Positions 45,680 through 55,213 of a DNA stretch of 64,000 nucleotides are shown one piece after another. The first letter of the stretch is position 1. The number at the start of each line of letters is the position of its first letter. Below the pieces are notes generated by a model. It was given only the letters and a program-made list of their open reading frames with translations. It had not been told where the DNA came from and ran no database searches. Source of the stretch: Pseudomonadota bacterium (GTDB lineage: Bacteria > Pseudomonadota > Gammaproteobacteria > Burkholderiales > Thiobacillaceae); NCBI GenBank assembly GCA_030653935.1, contig JAURYL010000038.1, forward strand, positions 62,001-126,000. Reading direction: 5' to 3'. A program made the translations under genes and the position numbers.

Positions 45680-46545
45680 GTTTTTTTACCTTTGATCCAG
45701 TTGGTGCGGGCCTGGCGGGCGCGGGTGAACAAGCCTTCCAGCGCCTGCCCGTCGCGAGCCTCGATCATGCCGCGGATGGCTTCGAGCTTGTCGATGTAGG
45801 CATCCAGCTCGCCGAGTAGAGCTTCGCGGTTGGCGAGGGCGATGTCGCGCCACATTTCCGGGTGGCTGCCGGCGATTCGGGTGAAATCACGAAAGCCAGT
45901 GCCGGCGAAACTGAAAAAGGTGTCGGAATCGGGACGGTCGGCCAGTTCTTCCATCAGAGCGAAGGCGGCGAGATGCGGCAGATGGCTGACTGCGGCGAAG
46001 ACGCGGTCATGGTCAATTTCCGACATGCGCGCGACCCGTGCGGTGCAGGCCTGCCACAGGCTTTCCACCAGCGCCACGTCTTCCGCCCGGTTTTCCGGCA
46101 GGGGGGTGAGGATGACCGGTTTGCCCTCGAACAGATGCGCATGCGCGGCACCGGCGCCGTTGGTTTCCGCGCCGGCGATGGGGTGGCCGGGGATGAACTG
46201 ACCGATCTTGCCGCCCAGGGCGGCGCGCGCGGCGGCGATCACATCCACCTTGGTACTACCGGCATCGGTGATGATGGCGCCGGCCGGCAGTACCTCGGCC
46301 AGTTCCCGGAACAGCGCGGGCATGCCGCCCACGGGAATTGCGGCAAACACCAGGTCGGCGTCTTTGCTCGCGGTCGCCAGGTTGTCGCCGATGGCGTCGA
46401 TGACCCCAAGCTTCAGGGCATGTTCGAGATTGGCGCGGCCACGCCCGACCCCGGTGACGCGCTCGACCAATCCCTTGCGTTTCAGTGCCAGTGCAAAGGA
46501 GCCGCCGATCAGCCCGGTGCCGATGACGACCAGGTGCTTAATCAT
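45676..46545 (-). CDS. tyrA: Prephenate dehydrogenase
   Basis: 289 aa NAD(P)-dependent enzyme for tyrosine synthesis (prephenate or arogenate). N-terminal dinucleotide motif [26 protein letters not shown], the active-site [15 protein letters not shown], and the helical dimer domain with [15 protein letters not shown]. It lacks a chorismate mutase domain, which is instead on pheA. Confidence 0.95.
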   Translation of the reverse strand: MIKHLVVIGTGLIGGSFALALKRKGLVERVTGVGRGRANLEHALKLGVIDAIGDNLATASKDADLVFAAIPVGGMPALFRELAEVLPAGAIITDAGSTKVDVIAAARAALGGKIGQFIPGHPIAGAETNGAGAAHAHLFEGKPVILTPLPENRAEDVALVESLWQACTARVARMSEIDHDRVFAAVSHLPHLAAFALMEELADRPDSDTFFSFAGTGFRDFTRIAGSHPEMWRDIALANREALLGELDAYIDKLEAIRGMIEARDGQALEGLFTRARQARTNWIKGKKT

Positions 46546-46560
46546 GGCCTTTTACCCTCT

Positions 46561-46676
46561 GGCTCCCACGCTCCAGCGTGGGAGCAAGTCCAGACGCTCC
46601 AGCGTCCAGTGGAACTAGCGCGGTACTGGACGCTGGAGCGTCCGTAACGTGTTCCCACGCTGGAGTGTGGGAACGA
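46561..46676. repeat. Composite palindromic repeat between tyrA and hisC (second copy)
   Basis: Same four-hairpin layout as 21421-21545: GGCTCCCACGCTCCAGCGTG, GACGCTCCAGCGTCC, GGACGCTGGAGCGTCC and GTTCCCACGCTGGAGTGTGG. It fills most of the 144-base gap within an otherwise tightly packed gene series, so transcripts must read through it or restart. Confidence 0.88.
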
Positions 46677-46689
46677 GGGGCGAGCTTCA

Positions 46690-47793
46690 TCATGCCTGCT
46701 CCAGAATTTCCGCCAGGGCGGCGAGGAAGCGCGCGTTCTGTTCGGGCAAGCCGATGCTCACGCGGAGAAAGGTCGGCAGGCCGTAATTGGCTACCGGGCG
46801 GACGATGACCCCCTTGTGTAGCAAGGACTGGAACACCCGCGCGGCATCGCCCACTTCGATGCAGACGAAGTTGCCGAAAGAAGGAATCCAGGTCAGCCCA
46901 AGGCGTTCGCAGCCTGCCACTAGCTGCGCCATGCCGGCATCGTTGACCGCTTTCGAGCGGGCGATGAATTCGCCATCGTCGAGTGCCGCCGTGGCGCCGG
47001 CCAGGGCCAGGCTGTTGACGTTGAACGGTTGCCGCACGCGATTGAGCAGGTCCGCCACATCGGGGGCTGCCAGGGCATAGCCGACGCGCAGCCCGGCCAG
47101 GCCATAGGCTTTGGAAAAGGTGCGGGTGAGGATGAGGTTGGGGAACTCGGCCAGCCAGCCGACAGAAGGCGCGCGCAGCACTTCGTCGAGAAACTCGCCA
47201 TAGGCTTCGTCGAGCACCACCGCCACCCGGGCCGGCAGCGAGACCAGGAAATCATGCAGTTCATCCGCGCCGAGCAGGGTGCCGGTAGGGTTGTTGGGAT
47301 TGGCGATGAACACCACGCGGGTGTCCTCCCGAATGGCGTCGTGCATGGCGACAAGGTCGTGGCCGTAGGCGCGTGCCGGTACTGAAATGCCCACGGCTCC
47401 GGTGGCTTGCGTGGCGAGGGGATAGACCGCGAAGGCGTGTTCGGAAAAAACCGCCGAAGTGCCCGGCCCCAGCAAGGCACGCGCCACCAGTTCGAGCACG
47501 TCGTTGGAGCCGTTGCCGAGGACGATGCCGGCGATGTCGACGCCGAGCCCGCTGGCAAGGGCTGATTTCAGCTCGAAACCGTTGCCGTCCGGATAGAGGG
47601 CCAGGTCGTCGAGGCTGGCGGCAACCGCCGCGCGCGCTTTCGGGCTGGCGCCGAGCGGGTTTTCATTGGAAGCCAGTTTGACGATATCGGCGTCACGCAG
47701 GCCCATTTCACGGGCCAGTTCGCTGATCGGTTTGCCTGGTTGATAAGGCGCGATGGCGCGGATATGGGCGGGAGCGAGCTCACAAAGTGTCAT
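46690..47793 (-). CDS. hisC: Histidinol-phosphate/aromatic aminotransferase
   Basis: 367 aa class I/II PLP aminotransferase from ATG 47793. PLP lysine in TRTFSKAYGLAGLRVGYA; NPNNPTG and VVLDEAYGEF are the cofactor-binding landmarks. Situated between pheA and tyrA, it probably acts as the aromatic transaminase (HisC2-type) as well as, or instead of, in histidine synthesis. Context supports the aromatic role; specificity is inferred. Confidence 0.93.
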   Translation of the reverse strand: MTLCELAPAHIRAIAPYQPGKPISELAREMGLRDADIVKLASNENPLGASPKARAAVAASLDDLALYPDGNGFELKSALASGLGVDIAGIVLGNGSNDVLELVARALLGPGTSAVFSEHAFAVYPLATQATGAVGISVPARAYGHDLVAMHDAIREDTRVVFIANPNNPTGTLLGADELHDFLVSLPARVAVVLDEAYGEFLDEVLRAPSVGWLAEFPNLILTRTFSKAYGLAGLRVGYALAAPDVADLLNRVRQPFNVNSLALAGATAALDDGEFIARSKAVNDAGMAQLVAGCERLGLTWIPSFGNFVCIEVGDAARVFQSLLHKGVIVRPVANYGLPTFLRVSIGLPEQNARFLAALAEILEQA

Positions 47794-47809
47794 GAAAGAG
47801 TTTCCGCCC

Positions 47810-48871
47810 TCACACCGCGACCGGGTAGGAACCCAGGACCTTGAGAAAGGTGCAATGCTCTTCAACGGCGCTCAGGGCATTCTGGATATTGGTGTCGTTA
47901 CGATGGCCGTCGATGTCCATGTAGAACACATAGTCCCATCCCCCTTTGCGGGCTGGCCTGGATTCCAGTTTGGTCAGGCCGATGTTGTGGCCGGCCAGGG
48001 GCGCGAGCAGTTCCAGCAGCGAGCCGGGGCGATTCTTGGCGGACAGCACCAGCGAGGTCTTGTCACGCCCGGAGGGGGCGGCATCTTCGTTGCCCAGTAC
48101 CAGGAAACGGGTGGTGTTGTTGGGCTCGTCCTCTATATCGCGGGCGATGATTTTCAGGTCGTAGTGTTCCGCCGCCAGTTCACCGGCGATGGCTGCCGCG
48201 TTGGGATTTTCCGCCGCCAGACGGGCCGCTTCGGCGTTGCTGGTGGTGCGTATGGTCTTGACCCCGTACAGGTTCTGCCCCAGCCATTCGTGGCACTGCC
48301 CCAGGGACTGGGCGTGGGAGTAGACCACCTCGATACCCTGCATGCCCTCGACGCTGCGCATCAGATGTTGGCGGATGCGCAATTTCACCTCGCCACAGAT
48401 TCTCAACGGGCTGCTCAACAGGAGATCCAGGGTGCGGTTGACCGCACCCTCGGTGGAATTTTCCACCGGCGCCACGCTGAAGGTGGCCGCGCCACGCTCG
48501 ACGGCGCGAAAAGCCGCGTCGATGTCGGCACAGGGCACACCCGTCACCGCATGGCCGAAATGCTTGACCGCCGCCGCCTCCGAAAAAGTGCCCTGCGGCC
48601 CCAGGTAGGCCACGGACAGTGGCTGCTCCAGGGCGCGGCAGGCGGACATGATTTCCTTGTACAGCACGGAAATCGACTCCGGCGGCAGCGGGCCTTCATT
48701 CGCCGCCTGCAAGCGGCGGATCACCTGGGCTTCCCGTTCGGCGCGGTAGATGGGGCCGTTCTTGATGTGGCCGATCTCCTGCGCCAGACGCGCGCGCTCG
48801 TTGAGCAGTCGCAGTACTTCTTCGTCGATGCTGTCGATGCGGTCGCGCAGGGGGGTGAGTTGCTCGTTCAT
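47810..48871 (-). CDS. pheA: Chorismate mutase/prephenate dehydratase (P-protein)
   Basis: 353 aa bifunctional enzyme for phenylalanine. Domains: AroQ chorismate mutase (~1-85, LRDRIDSIDEEVLRLLNERA), prephenate dehydratase (~87-265, YLGPQGTFSEAAA, VENSTEGAVNRTLD, TTRFLVLG), and a C-terminal ACT domain (~275-353) with the Phe-binding ESRP (LTKLESRPARKG). It lies 16 bases before hisC and 18 bases after serA. Confidence 0.97.
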   Translation of the reverse strand: MNEQLTPLRDRIDSIDEEVLRLLNERARLAQEIGHIKNGPIYRAEREAQVIRRLQAANEGPLPPESISVLYKEIMSACRALEQPLSVAYLGPQGTFSEAAAVKHFGHAVTGVPCADIDAAFRAVERGAATFSVAPVENSTEGAVNRTLDLLLSSPLRICGEVKLRIRQHLMRSVEGMQGIEVVYSHAQSLGQCHEWLGQNLYGVKTIRTTSNAEAARLAAENPNAAAIAGELAAEHYDLKIIARDIEDEPNNTTRFLVLGNEDAAPSGRDKTSLVLSAKNRPGSLLELLAPLAGHNIGLTKLESRPARKGGWDYVFYMDIDGHRNDTNIQNALSAVEEHCTFLKVLGSYPVAV

Positions 48872-48889
48872 GGCATTGCTCTGGTAGGT

Positions 48890-50068
48890 TTACTCGGTAG
48901 GCAGATAGCGCACGCGCAACACCCCTTCAATCGCGGCGAGCTGATTGATGACGGCGCCGTTCGGGGCACTGTCCACATCCACCAGGGTAAAAGCGATATC
49001 GCCCTTGGACTTGTTGACCATGTTGTGAATGTTGAGTCCGGCACCCGCCAGCGTCGTGGAAATCTGCCCCAGCATGTTGGGCACGTTGGTGTTGGCGATG
49101 GCCAGGCGGTAACCCGATTCGCGCGGCATCGACACATTGGGGAAGTTCACCGAATTGAGGATGTTGCCGTTGTCCAGGTAATCGGAAACCTGTTCCGCCA
49201 CCATGATGGCGCAGTTCTCTTCCGCTTCCTCGGTGGACGCGCCCAAGTGCGGCAAGGCCACAAAACGGGGGTGTGAACGCAACAGGTTGCTGGGGAAGTC
49301 GCACACATAGGCCAGCATCTTGTTGTCGGTCAGACCGGCCAGCACGGCTGCTTCACTGACGATGCCGTCGCGCGCGAAGTTGAGCAGCACGCAGCCCTTC
49401 TTCATCAGCTTCACCCGCTCGGCGTTGATCAGATCCTTGGTGGCGGGCACCAGCGGGGTGTGCAGACTGATGAAGTCGGAATGCTTGACCAGATCGTCCA
49501 CGGACGCGGCTTTCTTCACCTGGGCCGGCAGGCGCCAGGCGGCATCGACGGTGATTTCCGGATCGAAGCCGATGACGTTCATACCCAGGCGGATGGCGGC
49601 ATCCGCCACCAGCGAGCCGATGGCGCCGAGGCCGATGACGCCCAGGGTGCGGCCCGGCAATTCATGGCCGACAAAGTGTTTCTTGCCCGCTTCCACCTGC
49701 TTGTGCAGGGATTCGTCGTCACCTTGCAGGCCGGCGACGAAATTGATCGCCGGGAACAGATTGCGCGCGCCCATCAGCATGCCGGCGATGACCAGTTCCT
49801 TCACCGCGTTGGCGTTCGCCCCGGGGGCGTTGAACACCACCACGCCACGCGCGCTCATCGCCTTCACCGGGATATTGTTGGTGCCCGCACCGGCGCGGCC
49901 GATGGCCAGGACGGAGTCCGCAATGGGCATCTCGTGCATCACCTGCGAACGCACCAGGATGGCATCCGGCTCGGCGCTGTCGTTGCCCACCGAGTAGGTT
50001 TGCGGCAGGCGGGCGAGGCCCCGTTTGGAAATGGCATTAAGGGTGAGGATTTTCTGGGTCTTGGCCAT
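48890..50068 (-). CDS. serA: D-3-phosphoglycerate dehydrogenase
   Basis: 392 aa enzyme opening serine synthesis. NAD-binding loop GVIGLGAIGSLVADAAIRLG, catalytic Arg/Glu/His set in LLNFARDGIVSE and ALPHLGASTEEAE, and a C-terminal ACT domain (~320-392, NTNVPNMLGQISTTLAGAGL) likely sensing serine. A terminator-like hairpin lies between serC and this gene, so its expression may be partly separate. Confidence 0.95.
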   Translation of the reverse strand: MAKTQKILTLNAISKRGLARLPQTYSVGNDSAEPDAILVRSQVMHEMPIADSVLAIGRAGAGTNNIPVKAMSARGVVVFNAPGANANAVKELVIAGMLMGARNLFPAINFVAGLQGDDESLHKQVEAGKKHFVGHELPGRTLGVIGLGAIGSLVADAAIRLGMNVIGFDPEITVDAAWRLPAQVKKAASVDDLVKHSDFISLHTPLVPATKDLINAERVKLMKKGCVLLNFARDGIVSEAAVLAGLTDNKMLAYVCDFPSNLLRSHPRFVALPHLGASTEEAEENCAIMVAEQVSDYLDNGNILNSVNFPNVSMPRESGYRLAIANTNVPNMLGQISTTLAGAGLNIHNMVNKSKGDIAFTLVDVDSAPNGAVINQLAAIEGVLRVRYLPTE

Positions 50069-50088
50069 GCTTGGTCTCTCTCCGGCAA

Positions 50089-50120
50089 TAAAAAGACAAG
50101 CCGGCGCACCTCGCGCCGGC
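50089..50120 (-). terminator. Hairpin with T-rich tail between serC and serA
   Basis: GCCGGCGC (50100-50107) pairs with GCGCCGGC (50113-50120). On the - strand the stem is followed by TTGTCTTTTT. It could end or weaken transcription after serC. Confidence 0.72.
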
Positions 50121-50138
50121 CGGCTAGGGGGCTATGAA

Positions 50139-51221
50139 TCAGCCGCGCGCTTTCTCGAATTCCTTCATGTAATCCACCAACGCCTGCACGCCTTCAACCG
50201 GCATGGCGTTGTAGATGGAAGCGCGCATGCCGCCGACGGAACGGTGGCCCTTCAATTGCACCAGGCCCTGTGCCTTGGCGCCCTTGAGGAAGTCTTCATC
50301 CAGCGCGGCGTCCTTCAGGGTGAAGGGCACGTTCATGCGCGAGCGGTTTTCGCGGGCGACCGGCGAATTGTAGAAGCCGGTGTTGTCCATGTAGTCATAC
50401 AGCAGATTGGCCTTGAGAATGTTCTGCTGTTCCATCGCCGCCAGGCCGCCTCGGGCCTTCAGCCCCTTGAACACCAGGCCGGCCATGTAGATGCCATAGG
50501 TGGGCGGGGTGTTGTACATGGACTCGTTATCGGCGTGGGTCTTGTAGTCGAACATGGTCGGCGTGCCGGGCACGGTCTGGCCGATCAGGTCATCACGCAC
50601 GATCACCACGGTAACGCCGGCCGGGCCGATGTTCTTCTGCGCGCCAGCGTAGATCACGCCGAATTTGGAAATATCCATGGGGCGCGACAGGATGCAGGAG
50701 GACATGTCCGCCACCAGCGGTACGTCGCCAGTTTCCGGAGTCCAGAACATTTCCACGCCGCCGATGGTTTCGTTCGGGGTGTAGTGCACGTAGGCCGCGT
50801 TCGGGTCCAGCTTCCAGGCATCCTGGGCGGGCGCGTAGGAGAAGTTCTTGTCATCGGAACTGGCCACCACATTCACGGCGCCATATTTCTTGGCTTCCTT
50901 GATCGCCTTCTTCGACCACTCGCCGGTGTTCAGGTAATCGGCGGAGGTCTTGCCGCGCAGCAGGTTCATGGGAACCATCGCGAACTGGCTGGACGCGCCG
51001 CCCTGCAGGAACAGCACCTTGTAGTTGGCGGGAATCCCCATCAGCTCGCGCAGATCGGCTTCCGCCGCGGCCTGGATAGCCATGTATTCCTTGCCGCGAT
51101 GCGACATTTCCATGACCGACATGCCGCAGCCCTGCCAGTTCACGAGTTCGTCGCGCGCCTGTTCCAGGACTTCACGGGGCAAAACGGCCGGGCCGGCGCT
51201 GAAGTTGTAGATGCGTTCCAT
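50139..51221 (-). CDS. serC: Phosphoserine aminotransferase
   Basis: 360 aa PLP enzyme, second step of serine synthesis, also used in pyridoxal phosphate synthesis. N-terminal FSAGPAVLPREVLEQA, PLP lysine in GVIYAGAQKNIGPAG, and conserved HYTPNETIGGVE. It is the first gene of the long - strand series (serC to cysM). Length is normal. Confidence 0.97.
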   Translation of the reverse strand: MERIYNFSAGPAVLPREVLEQARDELVNWQGCGMSVMEMSHRGKEYMAIQAAAEADLRELMGIPANYKVLFLQGGASSQFAMVPMNLLRGKTSADYLNTGEWSKKAIKEAKKYGAVNVVASSDDKNFSYAPAQDAWKLDPNAAYVHYTPNETIGGVEMFWTPETGDVPLVADMSSCILSRPMDISKFGVIYAGAQKNIGPAGVTVVIVRDDLIGQTVPGTPTMFDYKTHADNESMYNTPPTYGIYMAGLVFKGLKARGGLAAMEQQNILKANLLYDYMDNTGFYNSPVARENRSRMNVPFTLKDAALDEDFLKGAKAQGLVQLKGHRSVGGMRASIYNAMPVEGVQALVDYMKEFEKARG

Positions 51222-51252
51222 GTTGCTTGCTGTCCTTTCGAGTGAGTGAGAG

Positions 51253-52179
51253 TTAATGCGAAGGCGTCTGCTTCGCGGGCTTCTGGAATAGCTTGATGGC
51301 TGCGGGATTTTCCTCCGATTCGGCCTCCGTTGGCTGCGCTTTTTTCGCTGCCGGTCGACGCATGGCCCGCACCGGCTTCCGCGCTGGTGCTTCCTTCATC
51401 ATCTCCAGAGCCGCGATTTTCGCGGCATCGGTCTCGCCATTCACATTGATGATGTTGAGCCTGCCCTGCCCCCGCGCCATCTCGTTTCTGAAGTCATAGA
51501 CGGCGCCCATCACCGTGAGACGGCCGCTGATGACCTCGTTCTCGAACTTGCTCATCGCCTGGCGCACCTGGCTGTTCACGTTCAGCTTGATGCTGGAGAG
51601 GCCTGGTTCGCCCTTGGGAATCTGGATAGTGTCCAACTCGCGCCGAATCGCGGCCGACTCCTTGGAATAATCGGAGGCCGCCGCCTTGATCGCCCCGCAT
51701 GCGGTATGGCCGATGAACAGCAGCAACGGCGTGTGCAAGTGATGCACACCATATTCGATCGACCCTTCCGCCGTCGCCATCTGGTTGCCGATATTGCGGA
51801 TCATGAACAGATCACCATCCGGCGAAGCATCCAGCGCATGAGTATGAACACGGGAATCGGAGCAGGTAATCACCGTCGCGCGTGGGTGTTGGCTGTCGCG
51901 AAAAGGCTTGAAATAGGCCGGGCCGTGGGTGCGCATGAAACTACTGTTCGCTTGCCGGATGTCCCTGACGATGTCGTTGGCGGCACCGTGCCCCTGTTTT
52001 TCATTCAGCGTGGCGGCGTATTCGCGAATGACCTCCTTGACGATGAGGCGAATCTTTTCCTTCTCGGCATCGCTCATGGGCGGCAACTCCGCCGCGAAGG
52101 CGGATGGGACGGCGGCGGCCATGACGCCCCCCCACAACACACACACACTCAGCACGGCCTGCCTGATGAAATCGCGCAT
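51253..52179 (-). CDS. Exported beta-class carbonic anhydrase
   Basis: 308 aa with a signal peptide (residues ~1-30, ending SAFAA). The beta-CA zinc site is complete: Cys106, Asp108 and Arg110 (TCSDSR), His158 and Cys161 (GHTACGA). Most bacterial beta-CAs are cytoplasmic, so a periplasmic form points to CO2/bicarbonate exchange at the cell surface, fitting an autotroph. The C-terminal ~50 residues are basic and Ala/Pro-rich (KPVRAMRRPAAKKAQP) and lie outside the enzyme fold. It stands alone between serC and ubiB. Confidence 0.92.
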   Translation of the reverse strand: MRDFIRQAVLSVCVLWGGVMAAAVPSAFAAELPPMSDAEKEKIRLIVKEVIREYAATLNEKQGHGAANDIVRDIRQANSSFMRTHGPAYFKPFRDSQHPRATVITCSDSRVHTHALDASPDGDLFMIRNIGNQMATAEGSIEYGVHHLHTPLLLFIGHTACGAIKAAASDYSKESAAIRRELDTIQIPKGEPGLSSIKLNVNSQVRQAMSKFENEVISGRLTVMGAVYDFRNEMARGQGRLNIINVNGETDAAKIAALEMMKEAPARKPVRAMRRPAAKKAQPTEAESEENPAAIKLFQKPAKQTPSH

Positions 52180-52250
52180 CTCTCACCCCTCGAAAAAAGT
52201 TGTCACCAATATATCGGCAGGGCGGCCGGAAACTTCAGGGGCGGGCGGGA

Positions 52251-53930
52251 TCAATCCTTGCCCGAGCGCCAGATCGACAGGACGATCCAGACACTGTTGA
52301 AAAAGGCGACGAGGAAACCGATTAGCCCGAACAGCGGAAGGTCGAACAGCATCGGGCCAGTGTTGATGGTCATGATGATGCTGGAGCCGACCACCAGCGA
52401 GGCGGTGAGGACGCCCATGGTCAGGCGGTTGGCGGCCTGGTTGAGCTGGAGGCCGAAGTGGTCGAGGCGTTTCAGGTCGAGGTCGATGCGCAGGCGCCCG
52501 CGCCGCGCCTGGCGGAACAAACGCGCGACATCGCGCGGCAGGCCGAACAGCACGTCCGCCAGTTCCTTCAAGCCATGGCGCGCCCGTTTGCCGATGGCCG
52601 CCGGCGCATAACGCGCTTCCAGCACCCGCTGCACGAAGGGGGAGAGCTGGTCGACCATATGGAAATCTGGGTCCAGTTGGTAGCCCAGGCCTTCCAGGGT
52701 AATCAACGCCTTGAACAACAAGGTGAGGTCGGGCGGCATCGCCAGATTGTTCTCGCGCATCACGGCGGTGACGTCGGCCAGCAACGGCCCCACCCGGATA
52801 TCCTTCAAGGCCAGGTTGTCGTAGCTGAACACGAATTCGGAGAGATCGTAGGCGAGACGTGATTCGTCGATCTCGGCATCACCGGCCCAGTTGCTGAGCA
52901 CGTTGAGCATGCCCATCTCGTCCTTGCTGACAACCGCTTGCAGGAAGTCGATGAGTTGCTCGCGGCGAACGTCGGTGACCCGGCCGACCATGCCGAAATC
53001 CATGATGCCGACAACGTTGCCCGGCATGTAGATGACGTTTCCGGGGTGTGGATCGGCGTGGAAATAGCCGTCGATCAGAATCATCTTGAGCACGGCATCG
53101 GCGCCGCGCGCGGCCAGCAATTTAAGGTCGTAGCCTTCCGCGCGAGCGCGGGCGAAATCGTTGCCGTCGATGCCGACCAACTCCTCCTGCACGTTGACGT
53201 CGTCGCCGCAGTAGACCCAATACACCTTCGGGATATGCACGCACGGATCATCCGCGAAGCGCTTGCCGAAGATGTCCAGGTTGCGCGCTTCCATGATCAG
53301 GTCCTGCTCGCGGGTCAGCGAGCGGCGCAGTTGGCCGACGATCTGCACCGGGTGGTAGCGGCGCGAATCCTGTACTTCCAGTTCCAGCAATTTGGCCAGA
53401 TGCACCAGCAAGCGGAGGTCGGCCTCGATCTTTTCCTCGATATTCGGCCGCCGCACCTTCACCACCACGCGAGTGCCGTCATGCAGGGTGGCGCGGTGTA
53501 CCTGGGCGATGGAGGCGGCGGCGAAAGCGACGGTCTCGAAACTGGCGAAAACCGCTTCCACCGGCTTGCCCCAGCGTGCTTCCAAGCGCGGCCGCAACTC
53601 CTCGAAGGGCACCGGCGGCACGTGGCTGTGCAGGCGTTCGAATTCCTCGATCCAGGCCGGCGGAAACACATCCACCCGGGTCGCCAGCACCTGGCCAAGT
53701 TTGACGAAGGTCGGCCCGAGATCAGTCAGCGCCAGGCGGATGCGTACCGGTAGATCGAGCCGGCTGATATCGCTACTGGTTTGCCAGTGCAACAAGCGCC
53801 CGGCGCGTTCCAGCACACGCGCCAATCCCATCAGCCGCACAACATCGCCCCAGCCATAGCGAATCAGCACCGAGGTGATTTCATGCAGACGCGGCAGATC
53901 GCGCACCATGGACAAGGTTTCACGCAGCAT
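52251..53930 (-). CDS. ubiB: UbiB/ABC1-family atypical kinase
   Basis: 559 aa from ATG 53930. It has the family KxGQ motif (FVKLGQVLATR), the Ala-rich loop (FAAASIAQVHRA), the catalytic HADPHPGN and the metal-binding DFGMVGR. Two C-terminal transmembrane helices (~500-555) anchor it in the inner membrane. UbiB supports ubiquinone biosynthesis, but this copy is not beside ubiE or ubiJ, so it may be a paralogue with another lipid role. Confidence 0.9.
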   Translation of the reverse strand: MLRETLSMVRDLPRLHEITSVLIRYGWGDVVRLMGLARVLERAGRLLHWQTSSDISRLDLPVRIRLALTDLGPTFVKLGQVLATRVDVFPPAWIEEFERLHSHVPPVPFEELRPRLEARWGKPVEAVFASFETVAFAAASIAQVHRATLHDGTRVVVKVRRPNIEEKIEADLRLLVHLAKLLELEVQDSRRYHPVQIVGQLRRSLTREQDLIMEARNLDIFGKRFADDPCVHIPKVYWVYCGDDVNVQEELVGIDGNDFARARAEGYDLKLLAARGADAVLKMILIDGYFHADPHPGNVIYMPGNVVGIMDFGMVGRVTDVRREQLIDFLQAVVSKDEMGMLNVLSNWAGDAEIDESRLAYDLSEFVFSYDNLALKDIRVGPLLADVTAVMRENNLAMPPDLTLLFKALITLEGLGYQLDPDFHMVDQLSPFVQRVLEARYAPAAIGKRARHGLKELADVLFGLPRDVARLFRQARRGRLRIDLDLKRLDHFGLQLNQAANRLTMGVLTASLVVGSSIIMTINTGPMLFDLPLFGLIGFLVAFFNSVWIVLSIWRSGKD

Positions 53931-54082
53931 GTTCAACCACCATTGATTTATGAATCATATACATACAGCGATAAGTTAATGTTTATAGAGCACTATTGAA
54001 TGACGGGATAGTAGACAAAGCTATCGCGTTAATGGCCTAATCGCGCAACTTTTTTTGTCTGTTTTTTTCGACATCCCTGCCT

Positions 54083-54571
54083 ATGCGCGCTTTGCCGACG
54101 CTTCTATTACTGATTCTGGCCCTGGTGGCCACCCCCGCCCTCCAGGCAGGAGAGACCCTATCCGAAAACCTCACCGCCAAGACGCAGCCCCTGCTCAAGG
54201 CGCTGAGCATGATCGGAACCCCCTACAAGTTTGGGAGCAACAATCCGGAAAAAGGCCTGGATTGCAGCGGTTTCGTGAAATATGTCTACAAGGAAACCGC
54301 CGACGTCAGCCTGCCGCGCAGCGCCAGCGACATGAGCAAGGAAGGCGCGGCCGTCGACAAGGAAAAACTGGAGCCCGGCGACCTGGTGTTTTTCAACACC
54401 CGCAAACGCGCCAATTCCCATGTCGGCATCTATGCCGGCAACGGTGAATTCGTTCACGCCAGCAGCAGCCAGACCAAGCAGGTCACGGTATCGCGCATGG
54501 ATCAGAAATACTGGGCAACGCGCTTCAATGGCGCCCGCCGTGTCCTGCCTGACACGCATGCGCTCCGCTGA
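54083..54571 (+). CDS. NlpC/P60 peptidoglycan hydrolase
   Basis: 162 aa with a signal peptide (MRALPTLLLLILALVATPAL, then QA). The catalytic triad is Cys61 (LDCSGFV), His113 (NSHVGIY) and His125 (FVHA). NlpC/P60 enzymes cut D-Glu-mesoDAP bonds in stem peptides. Length is typical of the single-domain form. It overlaps the next gene by 14 bases and is divergent from ubiB across an AT-rich ~150-base gap. Confidence 0.93.
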   Translation: MRALPTLLLLILALVATPALQAGETLSENLTAKTQPLLKALSMIGTPYKFGSNNPEKGLDCSGFVKYVYKETADVSLPRSASDMSKEGAAVDKEKLEPGDLVFFNTRKRANSHVGIYAGNGEFVHASSSQTKQVTVSRMDQKYWATRFNGARRVLPDTHALR

Positions 54572-55202
54572 GGCGCTCTTCCTCGCGCTGCTGCCACTCT
54601 GCGTCCAGGCCGCGCCGAGCGAGGAAGAGCTGTTCTTCAAGAACATTTCCGAAGTCAATGATGGGGATCTGCGCTTCCTGGCCACGCCGCCGGAGAAAAA
54701 GGCGCATCACCACAGTAATCACATCACGCTCACGCCGGACAGCCTGGTCACCGGCTGGGTGAAGCTGGAGCAGTGCCACGAACACCTCGACGCGGTGCCC
54801 AGCACCGAGATCGTCTACAACCAGGATCGCATCCGCGCCCTGCGCGTCCTCCGCTCGGAAAACATCGAACGCGCCTGGGTGGACGGACATCGGGTGCAGA
54901 TGGAGAACATCAGGCACGCCGCCCTGATCTGCATCGAAGCCGAATCGTTGGCGCTCCTGAATGAGCAACCGAATGTTTACCAGTTGCTCAACGGCCCCTA
55001 TATGCGCCGTTTCCTCGATGGCTATTACCCGATGCGCGTGACGATGAAGGTCAGCCTCGGCGATAGCGGCCTGCGTTTCGATTCACTGACCCCCGTCGCG
55101 CAACTCGGTTTCGTCGTCCGGGTCAGCCAGGATGAAGTGGAATATGACACCTGGTTCGAGGGCCGCCTGAACACCGCCATCAGGCTTGTGCCCCTGAACT
55201 GA
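54558..55202 (+). CDS. Exported protein of unknown function, partner of the NlpC/P60 gene
   Basis: 214 aa from ATG 54558, which opens a signal peptide (MRSAEALFLALLPLCVQA) and overlaps the NlpC/P60 stop. The mature part has a His cluster KKAHHHSNHITLTPDSL, then mixed alpha/beta regions (GWVKLEQCHEHLDAVPSTEI, VSLGDSGLRFDSLTP). Two cysteines (in LEQCHE and LICIEAE) could form a disulfide. No known family motif was found; close linkage to a peptidoglycan hydrolase suggests an envelope role. Confidence 0.75.
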   Translation: MRSAEALFLALLPLCVQAAPSEEELFFKNISEVNDGDLRFLATPPEKKAHHHSNHITLTPDSLVTGWVKLEQCHEHLDAVPSTEIVYNQDRIRALRVLRSENIERAWVDGHRVQMENIRHAALICIEAESLALLNEQPNVYQLLNGPYMRRFLDGYYPMRVTMKVSLGDSGLRFDSLTPVAQLGFVVRVSQDEVEYDTWFEGRLNTAIRLVPLN

Positions 55203-55213
55203 ACCGCTAAGGC

